Shown here: positions 23,560 to 34,870 of the stretch, in pieces
How positions within the stretch are numbered: the first letter of the stretch is position 1
Layout: each line of letters opens with the position of its first letter
Assembly (NCBI RefSeq): GCF_040869045.1
Contig: NC_090323.1
Location: 155,268,426 to 155,332,425, forward strand
From: Eurosta solidaginis
Lineage: Eukaryota; Arthropoda; Insecta; Diptera; Tephritidae
Direction: 5' to 3'
DNA length: 64,000 bases
Made by a program: the position numbers and the translations under genes
The notes under the pieces: generated by a model
What the model was told of the DNA's origin: nothing
What the model saw: only the letters and a program-made list of their open reading frames with translations
Database searches by the model: none

Positions 23560-25250
23560 AAAACTATGGTAGTAGTGCAGTTTACGGTACCCACCCTAAA
23601 GTTGGGCCAAGAAAAGAAAAATTTTATCTCTGTCCGGAGATATTTGCAGTTGAAGTTGGCGATTTTAATGTGGTTGTTGTTGTGTTTATACCCGCAAAAA
23701 AAATTGTGCATCACCGTGGCGGTAGCCACGGTTATACCACACACCCGGACTTGGCATGGCGTAGCCCAGGGTTATTTTTTATAAGCGCGGCCCAAGGCCG
23801 CCAACGCAGAAAGGTATTCTACGCAAAAATACTATGGATCCCACCCCCGGTTTCGGAGGGACCCGGGGTCTTTTTTCGGTTTTTCGTTAATATCTTTAGA
23901 ACGGATAATATCCGCTTTCGGATTCTTGATCTAGACGTGAAACGCGTCTTTTGATACCTCACTCATAAATTTTGGCCCAAATTTCGGTGGATACTGTAAA
24001 CTGCACTATTACCAAAACTATAATTAATAACTTACAGGGAGTTAGTTTTCATAAACGAATCGCACACTAATTTTCGCACCAAATTTCATCTAAAAGTTTT
24101 ATATTTTACCCGGAATCGGTAATAGTGCACTGATTAAATATACAACCTCGACTACTAGCACGCGTCTAAAAATGCCGGGATAGGCGTCAAACTACGCGTC
24201 TTTTAACTCTGTGAGGAGATATTTTCACCTAATTTTTATCAAAAATTATGAAAGGTCTCTGTTTTATTTCGCCAGACTTTTTTTTTAAGTGCGCCAAAGG
24301 CTGCAAATACAGAAAAGTGCTCTGCGCAATAGTACTATGGATCCCACCCCCTCCGCATAATTAGTACCGTGGTCAAAGCCAGGATAATTGTTTAATTTTG
24401 CTCACAACTGCTAAAACTCGTCCAAAAATGTCAGAAGAGGTGTCAAAAGACGTGCTTTGCACCAGGATCACGAATCCGAAGGTGGAAATTCAAAATTTTA
24501 TTTGGTTTTGGAGATATTTGCAAAAAAATTGAAAATTTTCATGTGGTTGTTGTTTTGATGATTTTGGAGTACCCACAAGAAAAACTGTGGGTAAAAGTGT
24601 TTTGCGCGGATATAGTTTTGGTCTCCAAACCTGTGTTGGACCCACCCAGGGTAATTTTTTATAAGCCGCCAATGCAGAAAGGTGTTCTGCGCAAAAATAC
24701 TATGGATCCCACCCACGGTTTCGGAGCGCACCGAGGCTATTTTTCGGTTTTTTGGAAATACATTTTGACAGAAATAATATATTTTGAATTTCCGCTCTCG
24801 GATTCGTAGTCCTGGAATCAAAACGCGTCTTTTAACACTTATCCCGATATTTTTGGTCGGGTTTTAGCAAAAATGACCAGTGGCGAATACACACAAAGTT
24901 AGGGTAATTCTATACGACAGCATAACACTGTTAATATGCGTCCAAAAATATCCAGAGAGGTGTCTAACGACGCGTCTTGACATCAGTATTAATAATTCTC
25001 CGCAACCGGAGAAGAAAAATTTTAAGTAGTTCAAAAGATATTAACGAAAACCCGAAAAATTACCCTCCGATACCGGGGGTTGGATCCACATTATTTCTGC
25101 TCAGAACACTTTTTTGCATTGGAGGCCATCGGCCGCGCTTATAAAAAATTACTCTGGGTGGGTCCAACACCGGGTTGGAGACCAAAACTATATACGCGCA
25201 AAACACTTATGTTCACAATTTTTTTTGTAAGTGGTTAGCAAGGTTTCTTT
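23560..25250. repeat. Dispersed repeat R, cluster of copies in both orientations
   Basis: Several partial copies of one repeat marked by GCGCGGCCCAAGGCCGCCAA, ACTATGGATCCCACCCCCGG and an ACGCGTCTTTT block: forward at 23575-23960, 24300-24370 and 24540-24835, reverse at about 25000-25220. The first copy has inverted ends: GTAGTGCAGTTTACGGTACC (about 23573) and the complement of GGATACTGTAAACTGCACTA (about 23980-24000). Related copies lie at 25570-25930, 36890-37077 and 63130-63560. No coding potential; a non-autonomous DNA element is likely. Confidence 0.6.
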
Positions 25251-25259
25251 ATCCTTTCC

Positions 25260-26600
25260 CTAAGTGCTGCCGGCTAGCGACTTGCGGATTTTGTTCCAGC
25301 TTTGTACTTTGTATACAATTTCGGTGGCCTGCGTCTTAAAGGTCAGAGTGTTATCGAACATTGTCCCTAAGATCTTTGGGGGACTGACAGTCGGTGGCTT
25401 AACACAATCAACGTTAACATCCAATATTTGCGTTTTCAACGTCGTTAACAGAGAGACCGTGGATTTGTTCGTCGATAGTACCTGTCGCACGAGGTGATTC
25501 CTCAGGGTAAAAGTCTGTAACAGGGGTCGACTGCTAACACGCGTCCAAATTATCGGGAGAAGTGTCAAACGACGCGCATTGACCTCGACAACAGTATTTT
25601 GAAGTCGGAAAAGAAAACTCGAATCTATGTCTGGAGATATTTGCAGTTAAAGTTTGCAATTTTCGTGTGGTTGTTGTACACAGGAAAAAATTGTGTGGAC
25701 AAAGGGATTTTGCACGGATTTAATGTTCATCCCACCCCATTGGTGGATCGTCCAGAGTATTTTTTTATAAGCGTGGCCAAAGGTCGCCAACGTAGAAACG
25801 TGTTCTGCGCAAAAAACACTTTGGATCCCAACCCCGGTTTCAGAGTCTCGCGATTTTTCGTTAATATCTTTTGAACGAGTTAAAATTTGTATTTACCTCC
25901 TTCGTATTATTAATAATATTCGGATATATAATATGTCAAAACGCCTCTCCCGATGTTTTTGTATGCGTATTAGCAGTCGACCCCTGTTCTAGAGTTTCAC
26001 CGACATTGCAAAGACTGAGGAGATAGCCGTTTATTCTAAAAGCAAACTCGTCTATGAGAGGGTCAGGTCCCGTTGCCATTATTATGCAGTCGGAGGCGTA
26101 GAAAATGAAAATAACTCCTTCTGGTGGGGAAGGCAGCCTTGATATGTAGAAATTAAACAGAAGCGGGGATAGGACACCACCCCGTGGAACCTGCTGTTTA
26201 ATTATTCTAGGTTTTTATGTTAAGTTTCTGAACTGTACGGATGCCTGCCGACCATTCAGACGACAAGGATGGGTGGACCCTTATAAGTTTTTGGAGTCTT
26301 TGCTGTGATTGACTATATGTAAGGCTTTTAAGTCTAGTAGGAGTACCGTTGTATGGAGGGGGTTCTTTGATTCAGCCCACAGTTTATCTGTGAGTTGGCC
26401 TTTAGCGCGGTGGTGGTGCTGTGGAATTGAGGAAACAGGACGGCTTCAAGTGTCTTGGGTACTGGCGATAGGAAAGATATTGGACGATATGAGTATCCAA
26501 GCTAGCTGGTTTCCCAAGGTTTAGTATTGGATTTATCTAGCCTTTTCAACTGAAGAATGGATCCCATCCAATTGGGGAGGTCCCAATGTACTTCAATCAC
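25260..26600 (-). pseudogene. Jockey-like LINE reverse transcriptase, decayed
   Basis: Read from 26600 down to 25260. Frames give SYRPISFLSPVPKTLEAVL (RT finger region), then GGVLSPLLFNFYISRLPSPP (RT motif B region), then IFIFYASDCIIMATGPD, where the catalytic YADD is changed to YASD. After an R insertion (25570-25930) comes LDVNVDCVKPPTVSPPKILG and ATEIVYKVQSWNKIRKSLAG, the thumb region typical of jockey-clade RTs. The order is right for a minus-strand element. Stops, frameshifts and the altered active site show that it is dead. Confidence 0.75.
25570..25930 (+). repeat. Copy of repeat R inside the jockey remnant
   Basis: Contains TCTGGAGATATTTGCAGTTA, GCGCAAAAAACACTTTGGAT and CCCAACCCCGGTTTCAGAG, matching other R copies. 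It separates the RT palm from the thumb region of the LINE. Confidence 0.6.
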
Positions 26601-27723
26601 GTTGAGACTGTCTATGATACTCGTTTCGGGACATGTATGGACATGTATGACAACGGTATGTACATATTTATAAGGCTTATGGACTCCGAAACTACTCCGC
26701 AGTTGTGATCAGATTTTCCGGATAACTTCATAGCAATCCTGGGTGTATCCGTAGTTTTAATCCAAACGATTAATTTTTATGCGAAATTCGTGAAATTTTG
26801 AACACATGTAGCTCTTCTTGACAATGTTAGTATTTATTGAACTTTGCTTCACCGAAAATCGATCAGGGCCTGTAATATTCTTAAGAATCTTATTTAAGGT
26901 TCGATATTTTTCAAAATTGGTACCTACCTAGGTAGCCTTTCTGACTGGTAAATATTTAGAATATTTTTCCTTCGACGACAGTGGACGAAGTCCGACCGGT
27001 TTTCGAAATATTATGCAAGTAAATTCCATTTCATTTATGAAAATATTTTTAGAAAAAAGTCAAGCGGTTTCGATATGTAATTTTAGCTGGTATCGACAAG
27101 ACTTTACATTACCTTTAATCCATTTTTCTTTTTACAAATACAATAACATATATCCATAAGTATTGAATTAAAAAGAAAGATATTTTTAAAATAAATATTT
27201 TTATATTTCATTATTCGGTCTTTTTTTTAGTTTGCAGGTTGTGTAAATAAGGCAGGTCATATATCTTAAAGCTACAATATAAAATAACAACTCCAATGAA
27301 AAATAATAAAAACGGAATAAAATCAATTCGTAAAAAGAAACTAAAAATTAACTCTAAAAATAAATGCATATAATATTTCAAAAAATGTTTTGCATACGCG
27401 TTCCCACACCCTCATCATTGAAAGTTAAACCTTGATGATGATGCGATTAGTAGAACAAAATTCGAAGCATGCAGGCAGGCAGGTACAATAGAAGGAAAAT
27501 CATGGAATCGCCAGCAATGACCAAGATTCAAATTGGCAGCTCAAAACATTTTCAGCGCAGAACGAAAAACAGCCATTGCTACTGGAAATATTATTAAAGA
27601 GGCAGTTGCTGACAGCGTGGATATATCTACCCGTCCAGATCATACACAAAGCACCTGAGTTAAAGGAAGATACTATACTGCCAAGCAGCTGCACCTACTG
27701 CACATTATCTGACGGCATCGCCA
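26601..27723. other. Non-coding interior of H
   Basis: AT-rich with no frame of note. The part next to 27724 is probably the 3' UTR of the minus-strand Myb-like gene. Confidence 0.35.
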
Positions 27724-28453
27724 TTAGCGTGCACCTTTATGTTGGCCGTTGATTTGTTGGCGGAGAAGTTGCACCCTGAGAGCGTGTAATTCTTGCTCGT
27801 TCTCCTCGAGGGTTCGTTGATACTGAATTTGCGCTCGAAGAAGATTCTCTTGTAGTAAATGCAGAGCGTCGGAATTCGAAGCTTCTTTTTGGATCTGCCG
27901 TTGTCTTTCCTCAACGACATTCCTCTTGTATGGAGGAATTTGTCGCAGGCGATCGACGTGGATTCTTGGCTTTGGTTGTGTTGCTGGATCCAACTCCGTG
28001 CTACGACCGACCTGGGCTACCGATTTTGGCCGTGTTGCTTCGAAATCCACCCTGCAGCTGGGAAGTTCTTCCAACGCATCTGCAGAATCGTCGTCGTGCA
28101 GTTCCGCCACCACGTATGTGTCGCTGTCTATTAAAATAGTATCCTCCTCTAACTCAAGAGCTATCATCCTTGCCCACTGTTGACGCAATTTTGTGACCTC
28201 CCTCTCATATCCAGCAGCCAGCATTGTCATTTTAACCTGGTTCCATGCATCTCTCTTCTTTGTATCATCGCACCATCATTTGATTTATCCTCTATGATGC
28301 GGATGTGGGACGCAATGCATTCACGCAAGCAGGCCTTTCCCCTATGGTCCAATTTCCCTCACGGACTCGTTGTTTCGTTTCCTAGAACAACAATGAAGTT
28401 ATTTATTTAAAATACCCACATTTTCGGTTTCTACTTACATTTATCTGCTGCAT
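27724..28453 (-). pseudogene. Myb/SANT-like partner gene of Harbinger H
   Basis: PIF/Harbinger elements encode a second protein with a Myb/SANT-type DNA-binding domain that works with the transposase. Here exon 1 (28453-28439) codes MQQIN, intron 28438-28382 (57 nt, GTAAGT...CTAG), and exon 2 runs from 28381 to the stop at 27724. The reading ETKQRVREGNWTIGE resembles the start of a Myb-like helix (the NWT tryptophan). A frameshift near 28330 then leads to KACLRECIASHIRIIEDK and, after a second shift near 28260, to AWNQVKMTMLAAGYERE and VTKLRQQWARM, the third helix with its tryptophan. The C-terminal half (168-codon frame) is acidic, then a coiled coil (NLLRAQIQYQRTLEENEQEL). It converges with the transposase gene. 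The two frameshifts make it a pseudogene. Confidence 0.65.
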
Positions 28454-28942
28454 TTTAAAAATATTTGTGTAAAAATAAATAAATAGAAAAATGGCGAAAT
28501 AAATGTTGTGGCTTTGCCGGTATGTATATTTTTTGTAAATATCAGAAGGTAAAGGGTGATATTTTAAAATAGCTGAAATTCCTTCGTTATGCCTATCGAA
28601 ACCTTTTTTTTCATGTGGTTACCCTGTACATGCTAATTTTAGCTGAAATCTGTGTTTAATATGACTATGACCGACAAATATTTTAAATGGTATTCTAAAT
28701 TTAGGCAAGATTTTAACTAAAGAGTATTTTAGTCAGCGACTATGATTACGGGCCAATGTCTTTTATTTTACTATTCGAAGTATCCGGATAGTGCGTACTA
28801 TCCGGATAGTACTATCCGAATAAACGAATAAAAAATCCGAATAAATATTATTCGGATTATTTGAAACGAATAAATTTATTCGTTTATTCGAATAACGTTT
28901 ATTCGAAAATAATTCGAAAATAATCCCACCACTAGTAGCGAT

Positions 28943-29310
28943 ACAACGTTAATGTGTGCTTGATCAGAATGCCGGTTAGATGAAAGTACTCATACTGCTT
29001 TTATGCTTGTATATGTCACTATATGCTATTACATCGATTGCTCAACAATAGACCAACTTGGTATGGGAATTTATTGTCAACAGCTGTTTGTCCATTGGTC
29101 CATTAGGTCCACTCGAAAATCTTTGCATCGTCTTCCAAAACGGTTGAAGATGTTGTGATATTATTTATAACGGTCTTTACTTTTCAAAAGACAATTGCCC
29201 TAGACAAGAATCACAAAATCGGTTGCCACGCCTACTTTCTATATAAAAATGGAAAATACACCATAGAACACACATACAAACCTGTAGTCTGTACCGCTTC
29301 TTTCCATATA
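28943..29310. other. Spacer between F and T
   Basis: About 370 bases. Near 29218-29265 there is an ACAAAATCGGTTGCCACGCC block like parts of E-type repeats. Otherwise nothing recognised. Confidence 0.4.
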
Positions 29311-29515
29311 TGAGCCGTTTATTTTGAAAGTGGCATAAGTCACTTTTTCAATAAAATCGAGTTAATGGCAACACTAAATACAATTGAACGGTATCTTTTC
29401 ATTTGTAAAAAATTTGCACTCAATAAGTTGAGAACTATTGAGATTTCTTCGAGAGAAGTATTGGTAATTAACGGTATAACAAACATGTTTATTTTGAAAG
29501 TGGCGTAAGTCGTTG

Positions 29516-29965
29516 TACTCTACTACTACTTACTACTACTTAATTGGCGCTTAACCGTCTAAACGGTTATGGCCGTCCAACAAGGCGCGCCAGTCGCTCC
29601 TTCGCTCCGCCAACCGGCGCCAATTGGTCACACCAAGGGAGTTTAAATCGTTTTCCACCTGGTCCTTCCAACGGAGTGGGGGCCGCCCTCTACCTCTGCT
29701 TCCATAGGCGGGTTCCGATAGAAACACTTTCTTGGCCGGAGCATCATCTTTCATTCGCATAACATGGCCTAGCCAGCGCAGCCGCTGCGTTTTAATTCGC
29801 TGGACTATGTTGATGTCTGCGTATAGCTCGTACAGCTCATCATTAAATCTTCTTCGGTACTCGCCATCGCCAACGCGTAGAGGTCCATAAATCTTTCGAA
29901 GAACTTTTCTCTCGAACACTCCCAAAGCCGCTTCATCTGCTGTTGTCATGGTCCATGCTTCTGCC
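29516..29965 (-). pseudogene. 3' fragment of a LINE inserted in T
   Basis: Minus-strand frame 29949-29551 (132 codons) reads VFERKVLRKIYGPLRVGDGE, RLRWLGHVMRMKDDAPAKKV, GRGRPPLRWKDQVENDLNSL and ends before a (TAC/GTA)n tail at 29516-29540. The WLGHVMRM ... RGRP..RWKDQV...DL pattern is the conserved C-terminal tail of many insect LINE reverse transcriptases. The short trinucleotide tail marks the 3' end. 5'-truncated, as usual for LINE insertions. The frame is open, so the insertion is fairly recent. Confidence 0.75.
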
Positions 29966-30150
29966 CTAGAAACATGTGATAAGTATGTGTGAAGTATTGT
30001 TTTGAATTATTTTCAGTATTTTTAAGAAAGTTGTGATAATTGGACTTATTTTTATAAGTGCGAAAGAATAGTGCAGTTTTGTAAATTATATTATAGTGAC
30101 ATCTAATATAGTACACATAATTAGCATTATTTTATTAAAATTACTTTTAT

Positions 30151-32153
30151 ATGATGTTATCAGACAGCGAATCAGGTAAAACATACTTATTTTAGTTATG
30201 GAATTAGGTGGCTTTCAATGCGTATTATTATTTTATAGAAATATTTTCTAAAATGAGAAAAAGCGTTAACCCCAGAAAGAGACATATGAGAGTGATTTCA
30301 TCAGATGAAGAATCGACTTTTACGGAGTTATCAGAAAAGGAAAACAGCATAACGGAAGGAACAGAAACTCATCGTGTACGAAAAAGGCGATGCAGAAATG
30401 AAAAAAAATATACTCAAAACATTATTAAGGATAAAAGAAATAGTGGTGAAAAATATGTAACAGCAAACTCCAAAATTATTTTTACCAAAAGAATTGCAGT
30501 TAAACTTTGTTGTTCAAAAAATTGTAAAGAAAAAATAAGTTCTTTTAATCGACAACTTATCTTTGATAAATTTTGGAAGTTAGCAAACTTTACGAAGCAA
30601 AATTTGTTTTTACATAGTATAGTTAAACGAGAAACACCCAAAAAGAGAAGACCAAGAAACTACAATTCAAAACCAAGACAATGCCAATTTAAATATTATT
30701 TGACACATGAAAATGTAAGTGTGTTGGTTTATAAAACATTCTTTCTGGATACTTTCAATATCTCAGAAGGACGTCTGGCTCGAGCTCTTAAAAAGGATGT
30801 TCCTGGAGAAGATGTGCGTGGAAAATCTGAAAATTCCCGAAGAAAAACTGAAGAATCTCTCATAATTGCGGTCAAAGAGCACATTCAAAGCTTCCCTGCC
30901 TTTAGTAGCCATTACACAAGGTGTCATAATCCCCATAGAAAATATTTAAGTCCAGATCTAAATATTAGGAAAATGTACAATCTCTATCTTGAAAAGTGTA
31001 AAAATGATAAACAGCAACATGTTAACGAGTGGATATACAGGAAATCCTTCAAAAATGGCTTTAATTTGCACTTTCATCAACCTAGAAAAGACACATGTCA
31101 AAAATGCGATTTTTTAAAATTACAGATTCAAGCTTGTGAGGATGAAGGTGAAAAAAGGCAATTAAACCTTCAACACGATTTACATTTGAGATCGGCAGAA
31201 ATGGCCAGAAAGTGTCTACAAGAAGATCAGAAAAAAGCAGCTGAAAATCCAGATGAATATTTTGGATTTTCATTTGACTTTCAAAAAGCATTGCCTTTTC
31301 CCAAACTTACGACTTCCATATCGTATTACAAAAGGAATATGTACGTTTTAAATTTGGGATTCATATGGATCCATAATTTTCATAACAATAATATTGACAT
31401 GTATCTTTGGGATGAAACCATAGCATCAAGAGGTTCTCAGGAAGTTGCTTCGTGTTGTATAAAACATCTTAAGAATGTCACAACTCAAAAGCATGTTATT
31501 GCATATAGTGACTCATGTACAGGACAAAATCGTAACATAAAACTGGCCTTAACTTGGATGAAAATTGTTCAGTCTTCAGAAAACGATATTGAAATTCTGG
31601 ATCACAAATTTTTAATTTCGGGCCATTCATACTTACCAAATGATCGTGACTTTGGTGTAATAGAAACGGCCTTGAAAAAAACAAATGTTTTATACATTCC
31701 AAATGATTACTATAGCGTGATAGCCGCCTGCCGAAAAAATCCTTCACAGTACACAACATGGCGGAAAAAGATTTTATTTCAACACAATCATTTGAAAAAT
31801 TTGTTTCAAAAAGAATAGTAAATACAGACCAAAACAAAGTGAATTGGCTAAAAATTCAATGGATACGATTTTACCATGATATTCCCTATAAAATGTTTTA
31901 TAAACTAACTTTAGATGAAAAAGATGAATTTTTAACTTTGGATTTGTCACCAAAAAGAGGAAGACCTAGGCGTTATTCACAAATAGAGATGGATCCGTTA
32001 TACGTTGGATCTCGTCCTGTTTCTTCAGCAAAATACAAAGACATGATGGACTTGCTTAATTATATACCCCCAATATACCACAGTTGTTTTAAAAATTTGA
32101 AACAAAACACGATTTCCGAGGACTTAATCACTCCTATTGATGACGAAAATTAA
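30151..32153 (+). pseudogene. Transposase gene of T, one frameshift from intact
   Basis: Exon 1 30151-30175 (MMLSDSES), intron 30176-30238 (63 nt, GT-AG), exon 2 from 30239. The open frame runs to 31818, then continues in another frame from about 31758 to 32153; a single-base frameshift near 31756-31760 is the only break. Total about 650 residues. The N terminus is basic (RKRHMRVISSDEE, RVRKRRCRNEKK) with Cys residues (KLCCSKNCKEK). The middle has the cluster TCQKCDFLKLQIQAC. The catalytic-looking core has FSFDFQKALPFPK, YSDSCTGQNRNIKLAL and SGHSYLPNDRDFGVIE, a spacing and acidity consistent with an RNase H-fold DDE/D transposase. The C-terminal part is basic (KRGRPRRYSQ). Similar proteins recur, from memory, as uncharacterised multi-copy insect proteins; I cannot name the superfamily. 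The first ATG of the longest open frame (30208) lies in the intron, so I prefer 30151. Confidence 0.8.
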
Positions 32154-32641
32154 ATTGAACTGATGTATTTTCATATAAATTACTTATACTTACATTATGT
32201 TTCAAAATGAACTAATTATTTTTGTATTTTATGAATATTAAAATAAAAAATACTTAAATCAAACCCTTATATTAAATATGTTGATGGTATGAATTATTAT
32301 TATATATGTAATTTATTCAACAATTTTAGTAAATCACTGCCCTTTCAAAACATCACTTCAGTAAAATACGTCGGACAAAATTAATATAAGCCAGTCATTT
32401 ATCTAAACTATTTATTTTGAAAGTGGCTTAAGTCACTTTACCGTAATGAAAAGTGGTGATTTTTTAATGTTTATACGAAATTATTTATACTGAGAAAAAT
32501 GTCAGTATCATTAGATAACAAATACAAGTAAATCTTCTCGAAAGTTAGCATCCATATTTTTAAACGTGTTAAAACACAAACCCTTAAATATCTCGACTTA
32601 AAAACAAAGTGACTTATGCCACTTTCAAAATAAACGGCTCA

Positions 32642-33020
32642 ATATTAGGCGATGAAAAAATTTATATTGTTCACCAAAATACATTTACACGGCGATTTCA
32701 GATAATAATAAATGGAGTGAGGTTCATCGGCTTCGTTATTATCCGAAATATTTTCATATCCAGCTCAAGTTGAAACATTTAAAAATCTATAAAGCTACAT
32801 GGCAGCCACCCGATCAAAAAATACGGCACAGAGTATAGGAAAAAATTTAAATATTACCGAAAATTCGGCGAAAGACGGAAGGTTTCAAACCCGGGTCAAA
32901 TTTCTGCCAGAACGAAAAGGGCGATCTGGTAACCAATGTTAAGGGAGTGCTAAGATTCTATAGGGAAGTCACCTACGCCTTCTTGAATAGAGGCAGCGTT
33001 GTAGCGCCTAGCGGTGTTGA
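32642..33020 (+). pseudogene. Small LINE linker-region remnant and spacer
   Basis: Near 32875-33000, two frames give RFQTRVKFLPERKG and GDLVTNVKGVLRFYREV, which resemble the linker between endonuclease and reverse transcriptase in many LINEs (a G-D-L-V-T-D-V pattern, then W-R/K-E-H/Y-F). Only about 130 bases are recognisable. The start 32642-32870 shows nothing. Confidence 0.4.
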
Positions 33021-34606
33021 TAATACATATTTACACGGAAAAAACACTAATGTGTTTTTTACATTTTAAAATGTGAAAACACATTATTTTTTCATTTATC
33101 AAATAATTTGAATTTTACATTTTTGAAATGTGTTTTTGATATGAAAAAAATGTAGATATTGCATTGTAATAATGTGTTTTCCACATGGAAAATAAAGTCA
33201 AATTTGCATTATTATATTTCAGAATAGGAAATGTGTACTTCAAAAAATGCTATAAATTTAACATTATTTAAATGTGGAGAATAAAATCAAAGCACGAGAA
33301 TTAGTATCGTTTAGTTCGGCAAACAAACAGAACCGTAAGCGATGTTTATATGTAGCTTGTCGCTGTGACGTAAGGGCAGAAGAATCATGCAAATATTCAG
33401 ACGCATGGAGTTTTCATATTTGCCTTTTCATTCCGGTGAATGTAATCGCGGTTGAGGCAAACGCCTGAATTGATGATATTCACGCATGCAATAAGTTGGT
33501 TGATTTTAAATAAATGTCGATTATGTTCGTTTAAGCAAGTTGGATCATTGAACACGATCATGTTGCCGAATGTAATCGAACGTTGTTGTGTTCGATTTTT
33601 GCTGTTCTCTGATATGTATGTAGATGGTCGTTAGGCATATTTACAAGGAAACTTCTTTATGAAATTATAGTAAAAGTTAACATGTACATTTGTATATTTA
33701 ATAAATTGCAGAATTATTATGAAACAGAATATGATTAAAATATAAGTGTTCACTTCGTACATACATATGCTTGCATATTAAAAATATAATACAACCAACA
33801 AAGTAAATAGGTACTAGAATTTTAAACAAATTTATTAACATAGACATAAAAACATCAAATATTTGAATTGTAAAGATCTAAAAAATCAAACGATCCTGTG
33901 GGAAAAAGGGGGGAGGGTTTAAACCGCCCCCCGTCGCTACGTCCCTGATATAGTGAATTCGCATGGCACTTGAAAATCACTTCTTTATATAGAAACTTTG
34001 ATTTTTTTTTTCAAATTTTATTTAAAGTAATCAGTAACAAGCCAACATAATAAAACCGCACGGCGTTTTTTTAGCGCACGCAATCAACCGGCGTTTTTTG
34101 CCCTAACCGAAATAAGCATGCGTTACAAGCATGCGACAATGTAAAGCACGGGTCCGAACGTCAAATTTAAATGTCACGCAGAACAAAAATTGGAAATCGA
34201 GTTAGGTTTTCACGCAGCAAATTCAATTCCGGTTGCTCTCATATACATAAGTTGTATGTGCATGAGAAATTTTTGACAGAAAATGAATTGCGTACGTTTA
34301 TATTAGGTTGGCTTGTAAGTTTGGATTGAGTTACGGTCTTCCCTTTTTTATTTTCAATAAAAGCTTCCAAATCATGTAAAAGAGTTAAAAACATTAATCG
34401 ACCCGTCGCTCCTCAAAGGTTCTAATTATGCTAATGGATTAACTTGCTTGTCTGGACGATGGTAACAATGGTAATACATGCTTTTTTTTAAACGGTTTTA
34501 TTTAGCTTGAATTGACAGGCAGGCCGCATGCACGGCCGTTGTTAATGAATTTTGAAACTTGGAGTATAGTTCAGAACCCGATGATAATGCAATAATAGGA
34601 CAAAAA
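33021..34606. other. AT-rich, no supported gene
   Basis: 33028-33280 has several forms of ACATTTTAAAATGTG and AATGTGTTTTT and may be a small foldback repeat (starts ACACGGAAAAAACACTAATG). Short open frames at 33274-33634 have no recognised domain. 33950-34560 is spacer. Confidence 0.35.
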
Positions 34607-34870
34607 ATCGCCGCTAGGTGGGGCAAGGATCGAGATATTCACAAAAACCGTATTTGTGGTCCAATTTGGCTCATATTTGGAACACATAATAGATATAAGA
34701 TAGAAAGCGATCTATGAAAAAAATCTCCGCTAGGTGGCGCAAGGATCGATATATATACAAAAATCGTATTTGTGGTCCGATTTCGCTCATATTTCGAACA
34801 CATAATACATACAAGAATAGAAAGTGACCTATAAAAAAATATCGCCGCTAGGTGGCGCAAGGATCTAGAT

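Larger units (their letters stand above)
11405..28754. mobile_element. PIF/Harbinger transposon H (about 17.3 kb with insertions)
   Basis: Perfect 17-bp inverted ends GGCCCGTAATCATAGTC (11405-11421) and its complement (28738-28754), flanked by the 3-bp duplication AAT (11402-11404, 28755-28757). It sits in the right arm of F: removing H and one AAT restores the palindrome partner of 9707-9720. H holds a spliced transposase gene (+, 12831-23365, interrupted) and a Myb/SANT-like gene (-, 28453-27724), the classic two-gene content of PIF/Harbinger elements. Insertions inside it: M2, M3, W (with K and E2), R repeats and a jockey-like LINE. Confidence 0.85.
9562..28934. mobile_element. Foldback element F (outermost shell of the nest)
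   Basis: Ends TAGGGGTGGGA (9562) and TCCCACCACTA (28924-28934), flanked by CTAGCGAT / GTAGCGAT, an 8-bp duplication with one mismatch: ends and duplication length fit hAT-type elements. The element is essentially one long palindrome. The left arm 9562-10108 matches the reverse complement of a right arm split in three parts: 10371-10642, 11226-11404 and 28755-28934. The interruptions are MITE M1 and transposon H. The centre 10109-10370 is unique. Subterminal regions (9575-9710, 28765-28920) are dense in ATTCG/CGAAT repeats. No transposase is seen in F itself, whose length without insertions is about 2.0 kb. Confidence 0.8.
29311..32641 (+). mobile_element. DNA transposon T, nearly complete, unplaced superfamily
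   Basis: Perfect 36-bp inverted ends, 29311-29346 (TGAGCCGTTTATTTTGAAAG...) and 32606-32641, flanked by ATA on both sides (29308-29310, 32642-32644); the flanks are AT-rich so the duplication length is uncertain. The end motif TTTATTTTGAAAGTGGC recurs internally at 29488 and 32411. One plus-strand gene fills the middle (30151-32153). A LINE 3' fragment (29516-29965) lies between the left end and the gene. Polyadenylation candidate AATAAAAAATAC near 32241. Confidence 0.85.

Noticed and set aside
27859..28183. Plus-strand frames over the Myb-like gene
   Set aside because: They are antisense to the spliced minus-strand gene and show no domain.
9562..28934. Treating TAGGGGTGGGA ends as the ends of the Harbinger
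   Set aside because: The palindrome of F is restored only if the inner GGCCCGTAATCATAGTC ends with AAT duplication are taken as the Harbinger borders; the outer pair has an 8-bp duplication, unlike Harbinger.
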